Shown here piece after piece: positions 44,571 through 53,576 of a stretch of DNA of 64,000 bases (positions within the stretch are counted from its first letter, which is position 1; each line of letters opens with the position of its first letter). Below the pieces are notes generated by a model. It ran no database searches and was not told where the DNA came from. It was given only the letters and a program-made list of their open reading frames with translations. This DNA comes from Acidobacteriota bacterium (GTDB lineage Bacteria; Acidobacteriota; Terriglobia; Terriglobales; Acidobacteriaceae). Where the stretch lies: the NCBI GenBank assembly GCA_023410055.1, contig JAEYQK010000057.1:13825-77824 (forward strand), written 5' to 3'. Made by a program: the position numbers and the translations under genes.

Positions 44571-45635
44571 TCAACTCACGACTATCTTTGCGATTCTCTC
44601 GGCGGCGTGGCCGTCCCAGAGTGGCGGAGTCTTTCCCGATTTCGGCTGACCCGAGACGATACGTTCGAGTTCGCTCCGCAACAGATTCATATCGCGACCG
44701 ACGAGCGTGTTTGTGCCGAGTGAAACGGTTACGGGTCGTTCGGTGTTTTCACGAACCGTGAGGCACGGAACGCCCAAAAATGTGGTTTCTTCCTGGATCC
44801 CACCGGAGTCAGTGATAATAACGGCCGCACGCGACTGTAAGCCCAAGAATTGCATATAAGGCAACGGGTCCATCATCCGTATGCATTCGGCTTTCGCGGC
44901 AAGTCCAAAATCCGCTAGACGTTGGCGCGTTCGCGGATGAACTGGGAATACAATTGTTAGCCGCTCGCCGATTTCACTGAGAGTTTTAAGCAGGCCGCCC
45001 ATGAATACGGGATCATCCACATTCGCCGGGCGATGCATGGTCACAAGCGCATAACGTTCTGGAACGTCGGCGGCGACCTGGGCCTTTGCCTTCGGCAGCA
45101 GACGAACTAATGTGTCGATCATTACGTTACCGACCAGGTGTATCTTCTCTCTCGAAATGCCCTCACGAATGAGGTTTTCGTCGCCGTCTGCCGAGGGCGT
45201 AAACAGCATGTCAGCGATCTGGTCGGTCAGAAGACGATTGATCTCCTCAGGCATTGTACGATCACAGGACCGCAACCCAGCCTCCACGTGGCCGACGCGG
45301 ACAAGCAATTTTGCGCAGACGATTGCGGCCGCTACGGTTGAGTTCACATCACCGTAGACCAGAACGAAGTCGGGCTTGCGCTCAAGCACAACCGATTCAA
45401 AGCGGCTCATGATCGCCGCGGTCTGTTGCGCATGACTGCCGGATCCAACCTGCAAGTTCACGTCCGGTTCGGGAATCTCGAGCTCCCGAAAAAACACGTC
45501 GGACATGTTGGCGTCATAATGCTGTCCTGTATGGACAACTATCTGCTTGACTCCGCTATGCCCCTGAAGCGCTCGTATAACCGGAGCCGCCTTCATGAAA
45601 TTCGGGCGCGCGCCTACAACATGAATGATCTGCAT
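44571..45635 (-). CDS. wecB: UDP-N-acetylglucosamine 2-epimerase (non-hydrolysing)
   Basis: 354 residues. Starts IIHVVGARPNFMKAAPVIRA and contains HVEAGLRSCDRTMPEEINR, VTMHRPANVDDP, and ITDSGGIQEETTFLGVPCLT, all hallmarks of WecB/WbpI. Makes UDP-ManNAc or a relative for envelope glycans. Convergent with the bi-domain oxidoreductase (stops about 10 nt apart). With the dehydrogenase and aminotransferase downstream it suggests mannosaminuronate-type sugar synthesis. Confidence 0.95.
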   Translation of the reverse strand: MQIIHVVGARPNFMKAAPVIRALQGHSGVKQIVVHTGQHYDANMSDVFFRELEIPEPDVNLQVGSGSHAQQTAAIMSRFESVVLERKPDFVLVYGDVNSTVAAAIVCAKLLVRVGHVEAGLRSCDRTMPEEINRLLTDQIADMLFTPSADGDENLIREGISREKIHLVGNVMIDTLVRLLPKAKAQVAADVPERYALVTMHRPANVDDPVFMGGLLKTLSEIGERLTIVFPVHPRTRQRLADFGLAAKAECIRMMDPLPYMQFLGLQSRAAVIITDSGGIQEETTFLGVPCLTVRENTERPVTVSLGTNTLVGRDMNLLRSELERIVSGQPKSGKTPPLWDGHAAERIAKIVVS

Positions 45636-45698
45636 TAGAACTCTTCAATCTGAGCAGGTTACTGTAGCAGTGCAGAATAACGCTTTGGGACCTGCGTA

Positions 45699-46010
45699 TC
45701 AAATACCCGCATGCGTTTGGTTTTTTCCCTGTGGCGGAAATGGTAAATGCTCCCAACCAAACTCCTCGTCAGCGACATCCTCGAAGGTTTCATCTACCTG
45801 CGCAGCTTGGGTCACGGGCGGTCTAGCTGGCACGAACCGGCGCACAGACCTGGCGGAGTTCGAGGCACTCTCGACGGCTAAAGCCAACTCCCGGTTGAAC
45901 TCGCTCCTGATTCGGTCCATCGCGCATTGTCGCTGCAAGGTCACCAGGAGGCCGCCCACCGATGCACCAAGAAAAAACACCGCTGTGATGAAGAACGCTG
46001 AACCTTCCAT
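45699..46010 (-). CDS. Small membrane-anchored protein (103 residues)
   Basis: ATG at 46010. One N-terminal transmembrane helix (SAFFITAVFFLGASVGGLLV) followed by a charged tail (RIRSEFNRELALAVESASNS) and an acidic, aromatic end. Length and composition resemble a signal-anchored cytoplasmic or periplasmic adaptor. Family not recognised. It lies between wecB and the UDP-sugar dehydrogenase on the same strand, but a strong hairpin separates it from the latter. Confidence 0.5.
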   Translation of the reverse strand: MEGSAFFITAVFFLGASVGGLLVTLQRQCAMDRIRSEFNRELALAVESASNSARSVRRFVPARPPVTQAAQVDETFEDVADEEFGWEHLPFPPQGKNQTHAGI

Positions 46011-46080
46011 ATTGTCCAATCCTCTTGGACGTATATCGGCCGGAACCGTCAGTTCAATTAGTTCCCGAGACACAATACGA

Positions 46081-46110
46081 AAGGCACGTGCTCTGCCTGG
46101 CACGTGCCTT
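46081..46110 (-). terminator. Terminator after the UDP-sugar dehydrogenase
   Basis: Perfect 11-bp stem AAGGCACGTGC / GCACGTGCCTT with an 8-nt loop; on the minus strand it is followed by TCGTATT. It lies 30 nt past the dehydrogenase stop. Confidence 0.75.
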
Positions 46111-46139
46111 CTAGATTAGAAAACTCTAATCGCCGGCGA

Positions 46140-47498
46140 TCAGCACCGCACAATCTTCGTTGACTCAATCCCCTTCATCGCATTTCTGGTATCGACTACC
46201 AACTTCGCTTCACTGGCAATCTTCTTGTAGTCGTAATCCGAGTGATCGGTAACAATGACGACGCAATCGAATTCGCCGATCTTTTCTAGCGGGGTGCAGT
46301 GCATTTGAAGGTCATAGTGACGGCCCCTTCCGACGAACGCAAAATAGGGGTCGTTGTAGCTAACTTCCGCGCCTCCCTCTTGCAGCAGTTCGATGATCGT
46401 CAGTGCAGGCGATTCACGCAGATCGTCGATGTCCTTCTTGTATGCCACTCCCAGCACCAGCACCCTAGAGCCGTTCAAAGCTTTCTTCTGGCCATTGAGC
46501 GCCTGCACGACGGACGAAACGACATGGTACGGCATCTGGGTGTTGACTTCGCCGGCCAGTTCAATGAAGCGCGTCTGGAAGTCATATTCTTTTGCCTTCC
46601 ACGAAAGATAGAACGGGTCCACCGGAATACAGTGGCCCCCAAGCCCCGGACCGGGATAGAAAGCATGGAATCCAAAAGGCTTCGTCTTGGCCGCCTCGAT
46701 TACTTCCCATATGTCGATCCCCATGCGCAGACAAAGCTGCTTCAACTCATTGACCATCGCGATATTTACGCAACGGTAGATGTTTTCCAGCAGCTTGGTC
46801 ATTTCCGCCGCGGCGGGAGTTGAAACCGGAATGGTTCGGGCAAAAATGGAACCGTAAAGTGCGCCCGCCAGTTCCGAAGCGCGGGTATCGAGTCCACCGA
46901 CAACCTTCGGGATATTGTGGCGCGCAACATCGGTGTTACCGGGGTCTTCTCGTTCCGGAGAGAAGGCAACGAAGAACGTGTCTTTCTCGGGTGCGCCGTT
47001 TCGGGCGGCCCTGAGTCCGCCACGATTCTGCTTCTCCAAAATTGGAATCAGGACTTCTTCAGTGGTCCCGGGATACGTAGTGCTCTCGAGGATCACCAAC
47101 TGTCCGGCGCGGAGATGAGGAGCGATCGATTCAGCCGTCGAGGTGATGTAGCTAAGGTCCGGTTCGCGATACTCGTCGAGAGGCGTCGGGACGCAGATGA
47201 TGATCGCATCCATCTGGCTGATACGGGTGTAGTCGGAAGTGGCAGCGAAACCAGCGTTGCGCGCGAGAGCAATATCTTCGGCCGGAATGCGAACGATGTA
47301 TGAGCCGCTATTCGTCAGAGTGTCGACCTTGCGAGAATCTATGTCGAAACCCGTTACAGCGAACTTTTGCTCGGTAAAAAGCAGGGCAAGCGGAAGGCCG
47401 ACATAGCCCATTCCAATCACGGCGACCTTCGCAGTGCGGGCTGAGATCTTCTCTTTCAGTTGATCCGAGTATGAAATCGCGGCAGGCTTTGTTGACAT
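46140..47498 (-). CDS. wbpA: UDP-N-acetyl-hexosamine dehydrogenase (WbpA/WecC family)
   Basis: 452 residues. NAD-binding AVIGMGYVGLPLALLFTEQK, IICVPTPLDEYREPDLSY, ESTTYPGTTEE, the helix LENIYRCVNIAMVNELKQLC, and catalytic Cys in GPGLGGHCIPVDPFYLSWKA. Oxidises C6 of UDP-GlcNAc or UDP-ManNAc to the uronic acid. The FGFHAFYPGPGLGGHCIPVDP spacing fits the WbpA/TviB group. Divergent from the DegT aminotransferase gene, which likely shares its pathway. Confidence 0.93.
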   Translation of the reverse strand: MSTKPAAISYSDQLKEKISARTAKVAVIGMGYVGLPLALLFTEQKFAVTGFDIDSRKVDTLTNSGSYIVRIPAEDIALARNAGFAATSDYTRISQMDAIIICVPTPLDEYREPDLSYITSTAESIAPHLRAGQLVILESTTYPGTTEEVLIPILEKQNRGGLRAARNGAPEKDTFFVAFSPEREDPGNTDVARHNIPKVVGGLDTRASELAGALYGSIFARTIPVSTPAAAEMTKLLENIYRCVNIAMVNELKQLCLRMGIDIWEVIEAAKTKPFGFHAFYPGPGLGGHCIPVDPFYLSWKAKEYDFQTRFIELAGEVNTQMPYHVVSSVVQALNGQKKALNGSRVLVLGVAYKKDIDDLRESPALTIIELLQEGGAEVSYNDPYFAFVGRGRHYDLQMHCTPLEKIGEFDCVVIVTDHSDYDYKKIASEAKLVVDTRNAMKGIESTKIVRC

Positions 47499-47669
47499 TT
47501 ATTCTCCAGTTACGACGGTCAATTAGTCAGTTTATCAGGCACTTGGCAAAGTATGCCCCTTTTCAGAGATGCTGGCTGTGCGTAGTTGCGCTTCATAAAA
47601 ATTGCAAAGTCATTGAAGATAATGTGATTCTAGCTGCCTTTCGCGGTTTGCTAGAATGAATTTAGTCCG

Positions 47670-48836
47670 ATGGCGAAACCAGCAATTACGCCCCATGTCT
47701 CCCAGATGCCGAATTCTCCCAAGATGCAATTCCCTTTCCTTGACCTGCAAGCGCAGTATCGAACGATTCAGGCCGAGATAATGCAGGCCGTAACCGGAGT
47801 CCTGGAGTCGCAAAAGTGCGTTCTGGGACCCGAGGTTGAGGCGTTCGAACGAGAGTGCGGAGCCTATATCGGTGCAAAGTACGCAATTTCCTGCGCTTCG
47901 GGTACGGACGCACTGCTACTTGCGCTCATGGCGCTCGGGATACAACCGGGCGACGAAGTCATAACCACGCCTTTCACGTTTGTGGCGACGGTGGGGTCAA
48001 TTGTCCGACTTGGCGCAAAGCCCGTCTTTATCGACATCGATCCGCGGACCTACAATCTGAACCCGGCCAAGTTGGAAGCGGCTATTACGTCCAGGACGCG
48101 GGCGATCATTCCAGTACACCTGTTCGGACTTGCCGCCGACATGGACCCGATCATGGCTATCGCCGACGATCGCAAGATTGCGGTGGTCGAAGATGCGGCA
48201 CAAGCGATCGGTGCGACCTACCACGGACGGCAAGTCGGGACGTTTGGCGCATTCGGATGCTACAGCTTCTTCCCGTCGAAGAATCTTGGGGCGGCCGGAG
48301 ATGGGGGCCTGATCACGACCAATGACATCGAACTGGCCGATCGGATCAAAGTTCTGCGGGGCCACGGCAGCCGAGAGCGTTACTACTACGAGGTGATTGG
48401 GACCAACAGCCGACTGGATTCTATCCAGGCCGCGATTCTCCGGATAAAGCTGCGTTACCTGGACTCCTGGAGCGAGGGCCGAAGGCGTAATGCCGAGACG
48501 TATCGGCGGTTGTTCACGGAAGCCGGCCTGTTTGGTGGCGTAAAGTTGCCCGAAACACCGGCTGGACGTACGCATATCTACAATCAGTTCACGATTAGAA
48601 CCGCCAAACGCGACCAACTTAAGGCCCACCTGCATGCTGCCGGAATTCCGAGTGAAATCTACTACCCGTTGCCGCTGCACCTGCAGCACGCCTTTGCCTA
48701 TCTCGGCTACAAAAAAGGAGATTTCCCGGTTTCGGAAGAAATCGCTGACGAAGTGCTCTCCCTGCCTATCTACCCTGAGCTCACAACTGAGCAAATCAAG
48801 GCAATCGTGCAAAGTACCGCTGGCTTCCTAAGTTAG
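47670..48836 (+). CDS. DegT/DnrJ/EryC1/StrS sugar aminotransferase
   Basis: 388 residues. PLP enzyme transferring an amino group to a keto-sugar nucleotide. QFPFLDLQAQYRTIQAEIMQ start, SCASGTDALLLALMALGIQP, VVEDAAQAIGATYHGRQVG and the PLP lysine in SFFPSKNLGAAGDGG. Resembles WbpE. ATG at 47670 is only about six bases after the likely start point set by an extended -10 (TG-C-TAGAAT at 47649-47657), so it may be leaderless; later ATGs at 47706 or 47724 give a family-typical start. Confidence 0.9.
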   Translation: MAKPAITPHVSQMPNSPKMQFPFLDLQAQYRTIQAEIMQAVTGVLESQKCVLGPEVEAFERECGAYIGAKYAISCASGTDALLLALMALGIQPGDEVITTPFTFVATVGSIVRLGAKPVFIDIDPRTYNLNPAKLEAAITSRTRAIIPVHLFGLAADMDPIMAIADDRKIAVVEDAAQAIGATYHGRQVGTFGAFGCYSFFPSKNLGAAGDGGLITTNDIELADRIKVLRGHGSRERYYYEVIGTNSRLDSIQAAILRIKLRYLDSWSEGRRRNAETYRRLFTEAGLFGGVKLPETPAGRTHIYNQFTIRTAKRDQLKAHLHAAGIPSEIYYPLPLHLQHAFAYLGYKKGDFPVSEEIADEVLSLPIYPELTTEQIKAIVQSTAGFLS

Positions 48837-49011
48837 TTCGATGGTTACGACAGTGTTTTTTCCGGCCTTTTCGGTTCTACTGACCTAGCACTAAAGTCAT
48901 TACCTTCATCAACTTAATTCGAGAATAGCTGGCGATCCTTTGCTAGGATTCAATCGTAATCTGGCCGGGGTGTCTGGAATGTTGGCGTCCAGCGGTTTTG
49001 TGAGGGAAGGT

Positions 49012-49611
49012 ATGAATGCTACTTCGAATCATCGCGCGGATCGCGGGTTCTCCCTGGTCGAACTCCTAATCGTCCTGGCGATCATTGTGGTAATCACAGC
49101 GATGGCGTTTCCATCTATCGTGCAAACGGTAGGCACGATTCGTATGCGTGGAGCAACGAGCAGCATATCTGGACTGGTCCAAAACGGTCGCTCGCTGGCA
49201 GTCAGGCGGAGCAAGACCAAGGCCATACATGTCGCCTCGATAAACGGGACAACCGTGATGTTCACGCAGAACTGCAATGCTGCGAATTGTACCGCCGACA
49301 TCGGTCAGATGATTCCGGGTGAAGACGCGATCTTGTACCTGCCCCAAGGCTTCGTTGCTGATAGTACGGCTCCTACCCTTGAAGGGTCAGACATTTGGGG
49401 CAATTCGGCGAGTACCGGGACCGCGGACATAGCTTTCACCCCTCGTGGCTTGCCCTGCGATTTGACTCAAACCACGTGTGTTGGTCCGCGCGGATTTATT
49501 AAGTACTTCAGCTATTCACCGGGAGGCAAAACCACTTGGATTGCGCTGACCGTTTCGCCTGCCGGCCGCATTAAGAGCTATTTCTGGAATGGTTCAAAGT
49601 GGGGAGATTGA
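49012..49611 (+). CDS. Type IV minor pilin, FimT/GspH type
   Basis: 199 residues. Prepilin peptidase site ADRG-FSLVELLIVLAII (Glu at +5) and the hydrophobic helix, then a GspH-like globular domain with Cys pairs. ATG at 49012 is preceded by GAGG with six bases. First gene of a four-gene operon of minor pilins that prime pilus assembly in the envelope. No PilY1 adhesin is seen in the window. Genes upstream are on the same strand but unrelated. Confidence 0.88.
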   Translation: MNATSNHRADRGFSLVELLIVLAIIVVITAMAFPSIVQTVGTIRMRGATSSISGLVQNGRSLAVRRSKTKAIHVASINGTTVMFTQNCNAANCTADIGQMIPGEDAILYLPQGFVADSTAPTLEGSDIWGNSASTGTADIAFTPRGLPCDLTQTTCVGPRGFIKYFSYSPGGKTTWIALTVSPAGRIKSYFWNGSKWGD

Positions 49612-49613
49612 CC

Positions 49614-50162
49614 GTGCGAACCTTTGGCAAAACAACACATCTTCGGAAGTCTCAAGCTGGAGCTTCTTTGATTGAAGTACTCATAGCGGCCGTTGTTTTT
49701 ACGATTTGCATTTTGGGAGTTGCGCCGCTGTTCATGGTCGCTATCGGCAATAACGGACGCAGCAAGCTTGATACGACTTCAACCGAGCTGGCCCAGTCAG
49801 TGATCGAGCAGATCGTGGCAGTAAAGGCACGCGGCGGTCCGGCGCAAATGATCGATTGCGCGCCTACTCCGAACACTTGGACGATCGACGTGGATAACAC
49901 TCCAGCCGGGAAGGTACCGCTCAATGCGGATAAGTCCTCAATTGACTTCACCGCCGCCACGGCGGACGGTTATCACATGGACTTCTCGGTTTGTGGCGAT
50001 ACGCCGACCGCAAACGCCGTTTACGACGTCCGCTGGCGCATTGACGCTATGCCGATCAATACAAGCCTTGTGACTGTTTCAGCCCGCCCGAAGAGCATGC
50101 CTACGCAGCGCTTTTCCTTTTCCCTTCCGGTCACAATGCGAACCTATGTGGGGCCGCAATGA
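49614..50162 (+). CDS. Type IV minor pilin, PilV type
   Basis: 182 residues. GTG at 49614 directly follows the FimT stop, with GGGAG seven bases upstream. Prepilin cleavage in SQAG-ASLIEVLIAAVVFTI (Ala at +1, Glu at +5). Its stop codon overlaps the next ATG (ATGA), implying coupled translation of the pilin set. Confidence 0.85.
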   Translation: MRTFGKTTHLRKSQAGASLIEVLIAAVVFTICILGVAPLFMVAIGNNGRSKLDTTSTELAQSVIEQIVAVKARGGPAQMIDCAPTPNTWTIDVDNTPAGKVPLNADKSSIDFTAATADGYHMDFSVCGDTPTANAVYDVRWRIDAMPINTSLVTVSARPKSMPTQRFSFSLPVTMRTYVGPQ

Positions 50163-50893
50163 AAAAAGAAAAACGCAGTCGCCAACTCGGTTTCTCTCTC
50201 ATCGAGATGTTAATAGTAGTCGTCGTGATGAGCATCATCACCGGAGCGATTTTTTCGCAGATCGACGTGGCTCATCGCAACTCTCAGTCAGAACAGATCA
50301 AGCTGGACTTGTTCCAGGAAGTGCGCGAGTTTACCGACCAGATTTCGCGTGACGTGCGCGCAACAGGGTACCCTAGTTCACGCAACTTCGACACGAGCAA
50401 CCTCTCTTCGCTCGCTTACACTGATGTCAAGAACGCTGTGGGGTTGATCAAACTGGACGTTGATCAACTGCAGCTAGAGTCGGCGGTTCAAGGCGACGGA
50501 ACCGTCTGGGTCATCCGGTACCGCCTGGTTCAGGACGGGCCTGGATGTCCATGCTTACAGCGGAGCCAGACTGCGAAGGTCCCCGGTGACCCGCTAAGTC
50601 AGAGTGGAATCGACAATAAGTACGTGACCGAAGTGCAGCACGTGGAGAACGGTGGTACTGCCGACCCGATATTCAGGGCTTTCAGGACGAATGGTACGGA
50701 AATCAGCTTGCCTATCGACCTCAATACGACGGAAATCGCCGACATTAATTCCGTGATGATCAAGGTCACTGTCAGAACGCCTAAACCCGATCTATACGGC
50801 AAAAAGCCGAGCGTAACCATGATTTCCACGGTCAGAATCAGCAACTGTTCACAAGGATATTTACCCGAGCACGATCACCTCATGGGCTGCTAA
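50159..50893 (+). CDS. Type IV minor pilin, PilW type
   Basis: 244 residues. Basic leader MKKEKRSRQLG then FSLIEMLIVVVVMSIITG with Glu at +5. The globular part has QEVREFTDQISRDVRATGYP, the usual PilW-like region after the helix, and a CPCLQ pair. Overlaps PilV by 4 nt. Confidence 0.86.
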   Translation: MKKEKRSRQLGFSLIEMLIVVVVMSIITGAIFSQIDVAHRNSQSEQIKLDLFQEVREFTDQISRDVRATGYPSSRNFDTSNLSSLAYTDVKNAVGLIKLDVDQLQLESAVQGDGTVWVIRYRLVQDGPGCPCLQRSQTAKVPGDPLSQSGIDNKYVTEVQHVENGGTADPIFRAFRTNGTEISLPIDLNTTEIADINSVMIKVTVRTPKPDLYGKKPSVTMISTVRISNCSQGYLPEHDHLMGC

Positions 50894-50908
50894 CACGGAG
50901 AATTCGCA

Positions 50909-53467
50909 ATGACCAAGACAAACAGGACGAAAGAACGCGGCATGGCTCTGCTGCTCGCGATTGTCGCGTTGTTGCTTATCACCGCAGCAGGTTTGGCTCT
51001 GATGTTCTCCTCAGATACTGAGACTGCGATCAGTGTCAATTATCGAGACAAACAGGTCGCGATCTACGCCGCGCTGGGTGGGTTACAGGAAGGCCGAGAG
51101 AGAATTCACGCTACCAATGGAGATCTCGGCGCCAAACACCTTAATCTCGCCCCGACTGCGCTTCCCTCCGCGTCGGCCAAGAACGTTCTCTATATCATCA
51201 ACCCAGGCCCTGGGGAGACTGTCAATACTATCGCGCCGTGGGCACCCACGATTGGCGGTAAACCCAACCCATACTTCGATACAGAACTCTGCCAGGAACA
51301 TGTCCTTGGCATGACTGGAACGCCCGGCGTCCCTTGCGATCCCACAAATTCCGCGCAAGTCCCCCCATCCGGCAACTCCTGGTACAACTACGTCGATAAC
51401 AGCAATCCACCATCGGGTGCGGATACGCAGTGGAGCACTTCATCGGGCAGTCCGGTACCCCTAAGGTACAAATGGGTGCGCGTCGTTTTGAAGGCCGACA
51501 ACATGACCCCAGCAATCGTTGGTTCCGGAAACGGATCACAAGTCTGCTGGAACCCACCACACCAGGAACAGATCAAACCAGGCTACTCATCCAACTGCAA
51601 TCCACCTAAGGGGAAGATAACGAATATAGCCATCACGAATCATGGTTCCGGCTATACGTCGGCTCCAACGGTGGAACTCCAAGGTGGTGGAGGGAGCGGG
51701 GCAACGGCTACGGCCCAGATCGGGGATCTCCCTCCGGGATCAGTGACCAGCGTCAGTCTTGCTAGCGGCGGCAGTGGCTACTCCAGCTCTGCTCCCCCGG
51801 TCGTCAATGTAGTGTCTCAAGATGGCAACGGCTGTTGCGCTCAAGTCCTAGCCACCGTGGGTGTCGGCGTGCCCCTAAAGTCCGTCACGATGAACAGTCC
51901 TTCCGGCACGGTGCCCTGCTATCCCGCAGATGCCTCGCTCACCGCTAGCTTCGACGCGACTGCTGGCACAGGTGCGACCGGGACAGTTCAGGTAACTGGC
52001 CAAAGATGCATTTACAGCTTCACGTCCAGCGGGAGTTGCGGAAACAAACAGACGCTTTCGGTTACGGCGACGAACGGAAGTGGAAGCGGCTTTAGCGGGA
52101 CTGTCGTTACCAGCAATAAAGGCAACAACGTAAATACCGTCAACAACCCCGGCGATTACAGCACAGTACCGACTAAGTTTACGAGTAGCAGTTGCAGCAA
52201 TCTTGTAGTCACGCCGACATACGGCGTACAGATAAGCGGAGTAACAATCGCCAACGGCGGCCTTTACAACTCCGCGCCGAACGTCACCTTTGCAGGGGCG
52301 AACCCTGCCACAGGTTCCGGAACAGTCACGGGCACCGGGGTGCTAGATGGTGCTCCTGGGAGTGGTCCGGTTACTGCCCTGACAATTGCCAATGGTGGGA
52401 CGGGATACACAGTGACTCCCAAGCTCGTGATAGCAGCGCCGTCCTCCGGAACTACCGCAACGGGAACCGCTTCCATCACACCGACAAAGGGGGTGACTGC
52501 TATCACGTGGAGCGGGGGCTCGAACTACACGTCAGCGCCCGTCGTGAAAATCAGTGGAGGCGGAGGCTCTGGAGCTGCCGCATTGGCGAGCGTCGGTGCC
52601 GGCGACACGTACGCTGGCCGCGTCTACCTCGTCACGGCGATGGCGCTCACCGCGAGCGGTTCGCGTGCGATGGCGCAGATGGAACTTGGCGAGACTTACC
52701 AGAAGTCGGGATTCAATCTACAGATAGGCGGAGCGCTGAGCCTGCTTGGCCCCAAACCAGTCTTTGGCACGCCCAATTCCAATCCGTTTATCATGAACGG
52801 AAACGATGCAAACAGTTGCAGCGAGACGCAATACCCGGCGAAACCAGCTATTGGGGTGTACGACGACCCGAACAATCCTACGACGCCCAGTTCGGTGAAA
52901 ACTGTTCTGGATGCACTCGGGAAACCCAACAACTATATTGGCAAGAATTCCGCGCCTGATATTGAAAATGTATTCGCTTCGATGGGCAATCCGACGCCGG
53001 GCGGTCTGAACTCATTCGTTCAGGCGGTTGCGGCGGTCGCAGACCATACGTATGGATCGAATCCGAGTAGCATTGCACTTGGCTCCGCCACGAATCCTGC
53101 GATCAACGTTGTCAACGGCGACTTCAGCATGGGGCCGCAGAGTGGGTACGGAGTGCTCGTGGTTACCGGTACTCTCACCTTTTCAGGCAATTACGATTGG
53201 CATGGCTTGATTCTTGTGATTGGGGAAGGAGCCTCAATCATGAACGGCGGTGGCAACGGGAAGATTACGGGTGCTGTTCTTCTTGCAAATACCAGTGCAG
53301 GAGGAACAACCTTGGGCTCGCCAAATGCCAATTGGAGTGGCGGCGGTGGCAACGGTATTCAGTATGATCATTGCTGGGCAGATAACATGCTAGCTAAGAT
53401 CCCCTTCACGCCCCAGCTAACCCCAGACTCACTTAGTGTAATCAGCCTCAGGTTCCTGGACATGTAG
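50909..53467 (+). CDS. Large PilX-type minor pilin with Gly-rich beta repeats
   Basis: 852 residues, several times longer than usual PilX. N-terminal helix MALLLAIVALLLITAAGLAL and FSSDTETAISVNYRDKQVAI typical of PilX. Residues about 230-565 hold five repeats of a pattern like ITNHGSGYTSAPTVELQGGG (compare ALTIANGGTGYTVTPKLVI). The C-terminus resembles PilX-associated domains (GVLVVTGTLTFSGNYDWHGL). The same repeat occurs in the multicopper oxidase at 58697-63502. The repeats may be a pilus-tip or surface binding region (inference). Confidence 0.82.
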   Translation: MTKTNRTKERGMALLLAIVALLLITAAGLALMFSSDTETAISVNYRDKQVAIYAALGGLQEGRERIHATNGDLGAKHLNLAPTALPSASAKNVLYIINPGPGETVNTIAPWAPTIGGKPNPYFDTELCQEHVLGMTGTPGVPCDPTNSAQVPPSGNSWYNYVDNSNPPSGADTQWSTSSGSPVPLRYKWVRVVLKADNMTPAIVGSGNGSQVCWNPPHQEQIKPGYSSNCNPPKGKITNIAITNHGSGYTSAPTVELQGGGGSGATATAQIGDLPPGSVTSVSLASGGSGYSSSAPPVVNVVSQDGNGCCAQVLATVGVGVPLKSVTMNSPSGTVPCYPADASLTASFDATAGTGATGTVQVTGQRCIYSFTSSGSCGNKQTLSVTATNGSGSGFSGTVVTSNKGNNVNTVNNPGDYSTVPTKFTSSSCSNLVVTPTYGVQISGVTIANGGLYNSAPNVTFAGANPATGSGTVTGTGVLDGAPGSGPVTALTIANGGTGYTVTPKLVIAAPSSGTTATGTASITPTKGVTAITWSGGSNYTSAPVVKISGGGGSGAAALASVGAGDTYAGRVYLVTAMALTASGSRAMAQMELGETYQKSGFNLQIGGALSLLGPKPVFGTPNSNPFIMNGNDANSCSETQYPAKPAIGVYDDPNNPTTPSSVKTVLDALGKPNNYIGKNSAPDIENVFASMGNPTPGGLNSFVQAVAAVADHTYGSNPSSIALGSATNPAINVVNGDFSMGPQSGYGVLVVTGTLTFSGNYDWHGLILVIGEGASIMNGGGNGKITGAVLLANTSAGGTTLGSPNANWSGGGGNGIQYDHCWADNMLAKIPFTPQLTPDSLSVISLRFLDM

Positions 53468-53478
53468 GCTGCGTAGCT

Positions 53479-53508
53479 ATGGGGCACCTCCCCGGTGCCC
53501 CATTTTCT
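53479..53508 (+). terminator. Terminator of the minor-pilin operon
   Basis: Perfect 10-bp stem ATGGGGCACC / GGTGCCCCAT, loop TCCCC, followed by TTTTCTT. Confidence 0.9.
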
Positions 53509-53576
53509 TATCCCTCGCGACGGCAATGATGCTTCCACTTGAAACTCTCGCGTAGAACCTACACACTAGAACGGCA

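Noticed and set aside
48929..48943. Possible sigma-54 promoter before the minor-pilin operon (TGGC...TTGC)
   Set aside because: The GG and GC dinucleotides are separated by 9 nt instead of the required 10, and the rest of the consensus is weak. An extended -10 (TGCTAGGAT) at the same place is as likely.
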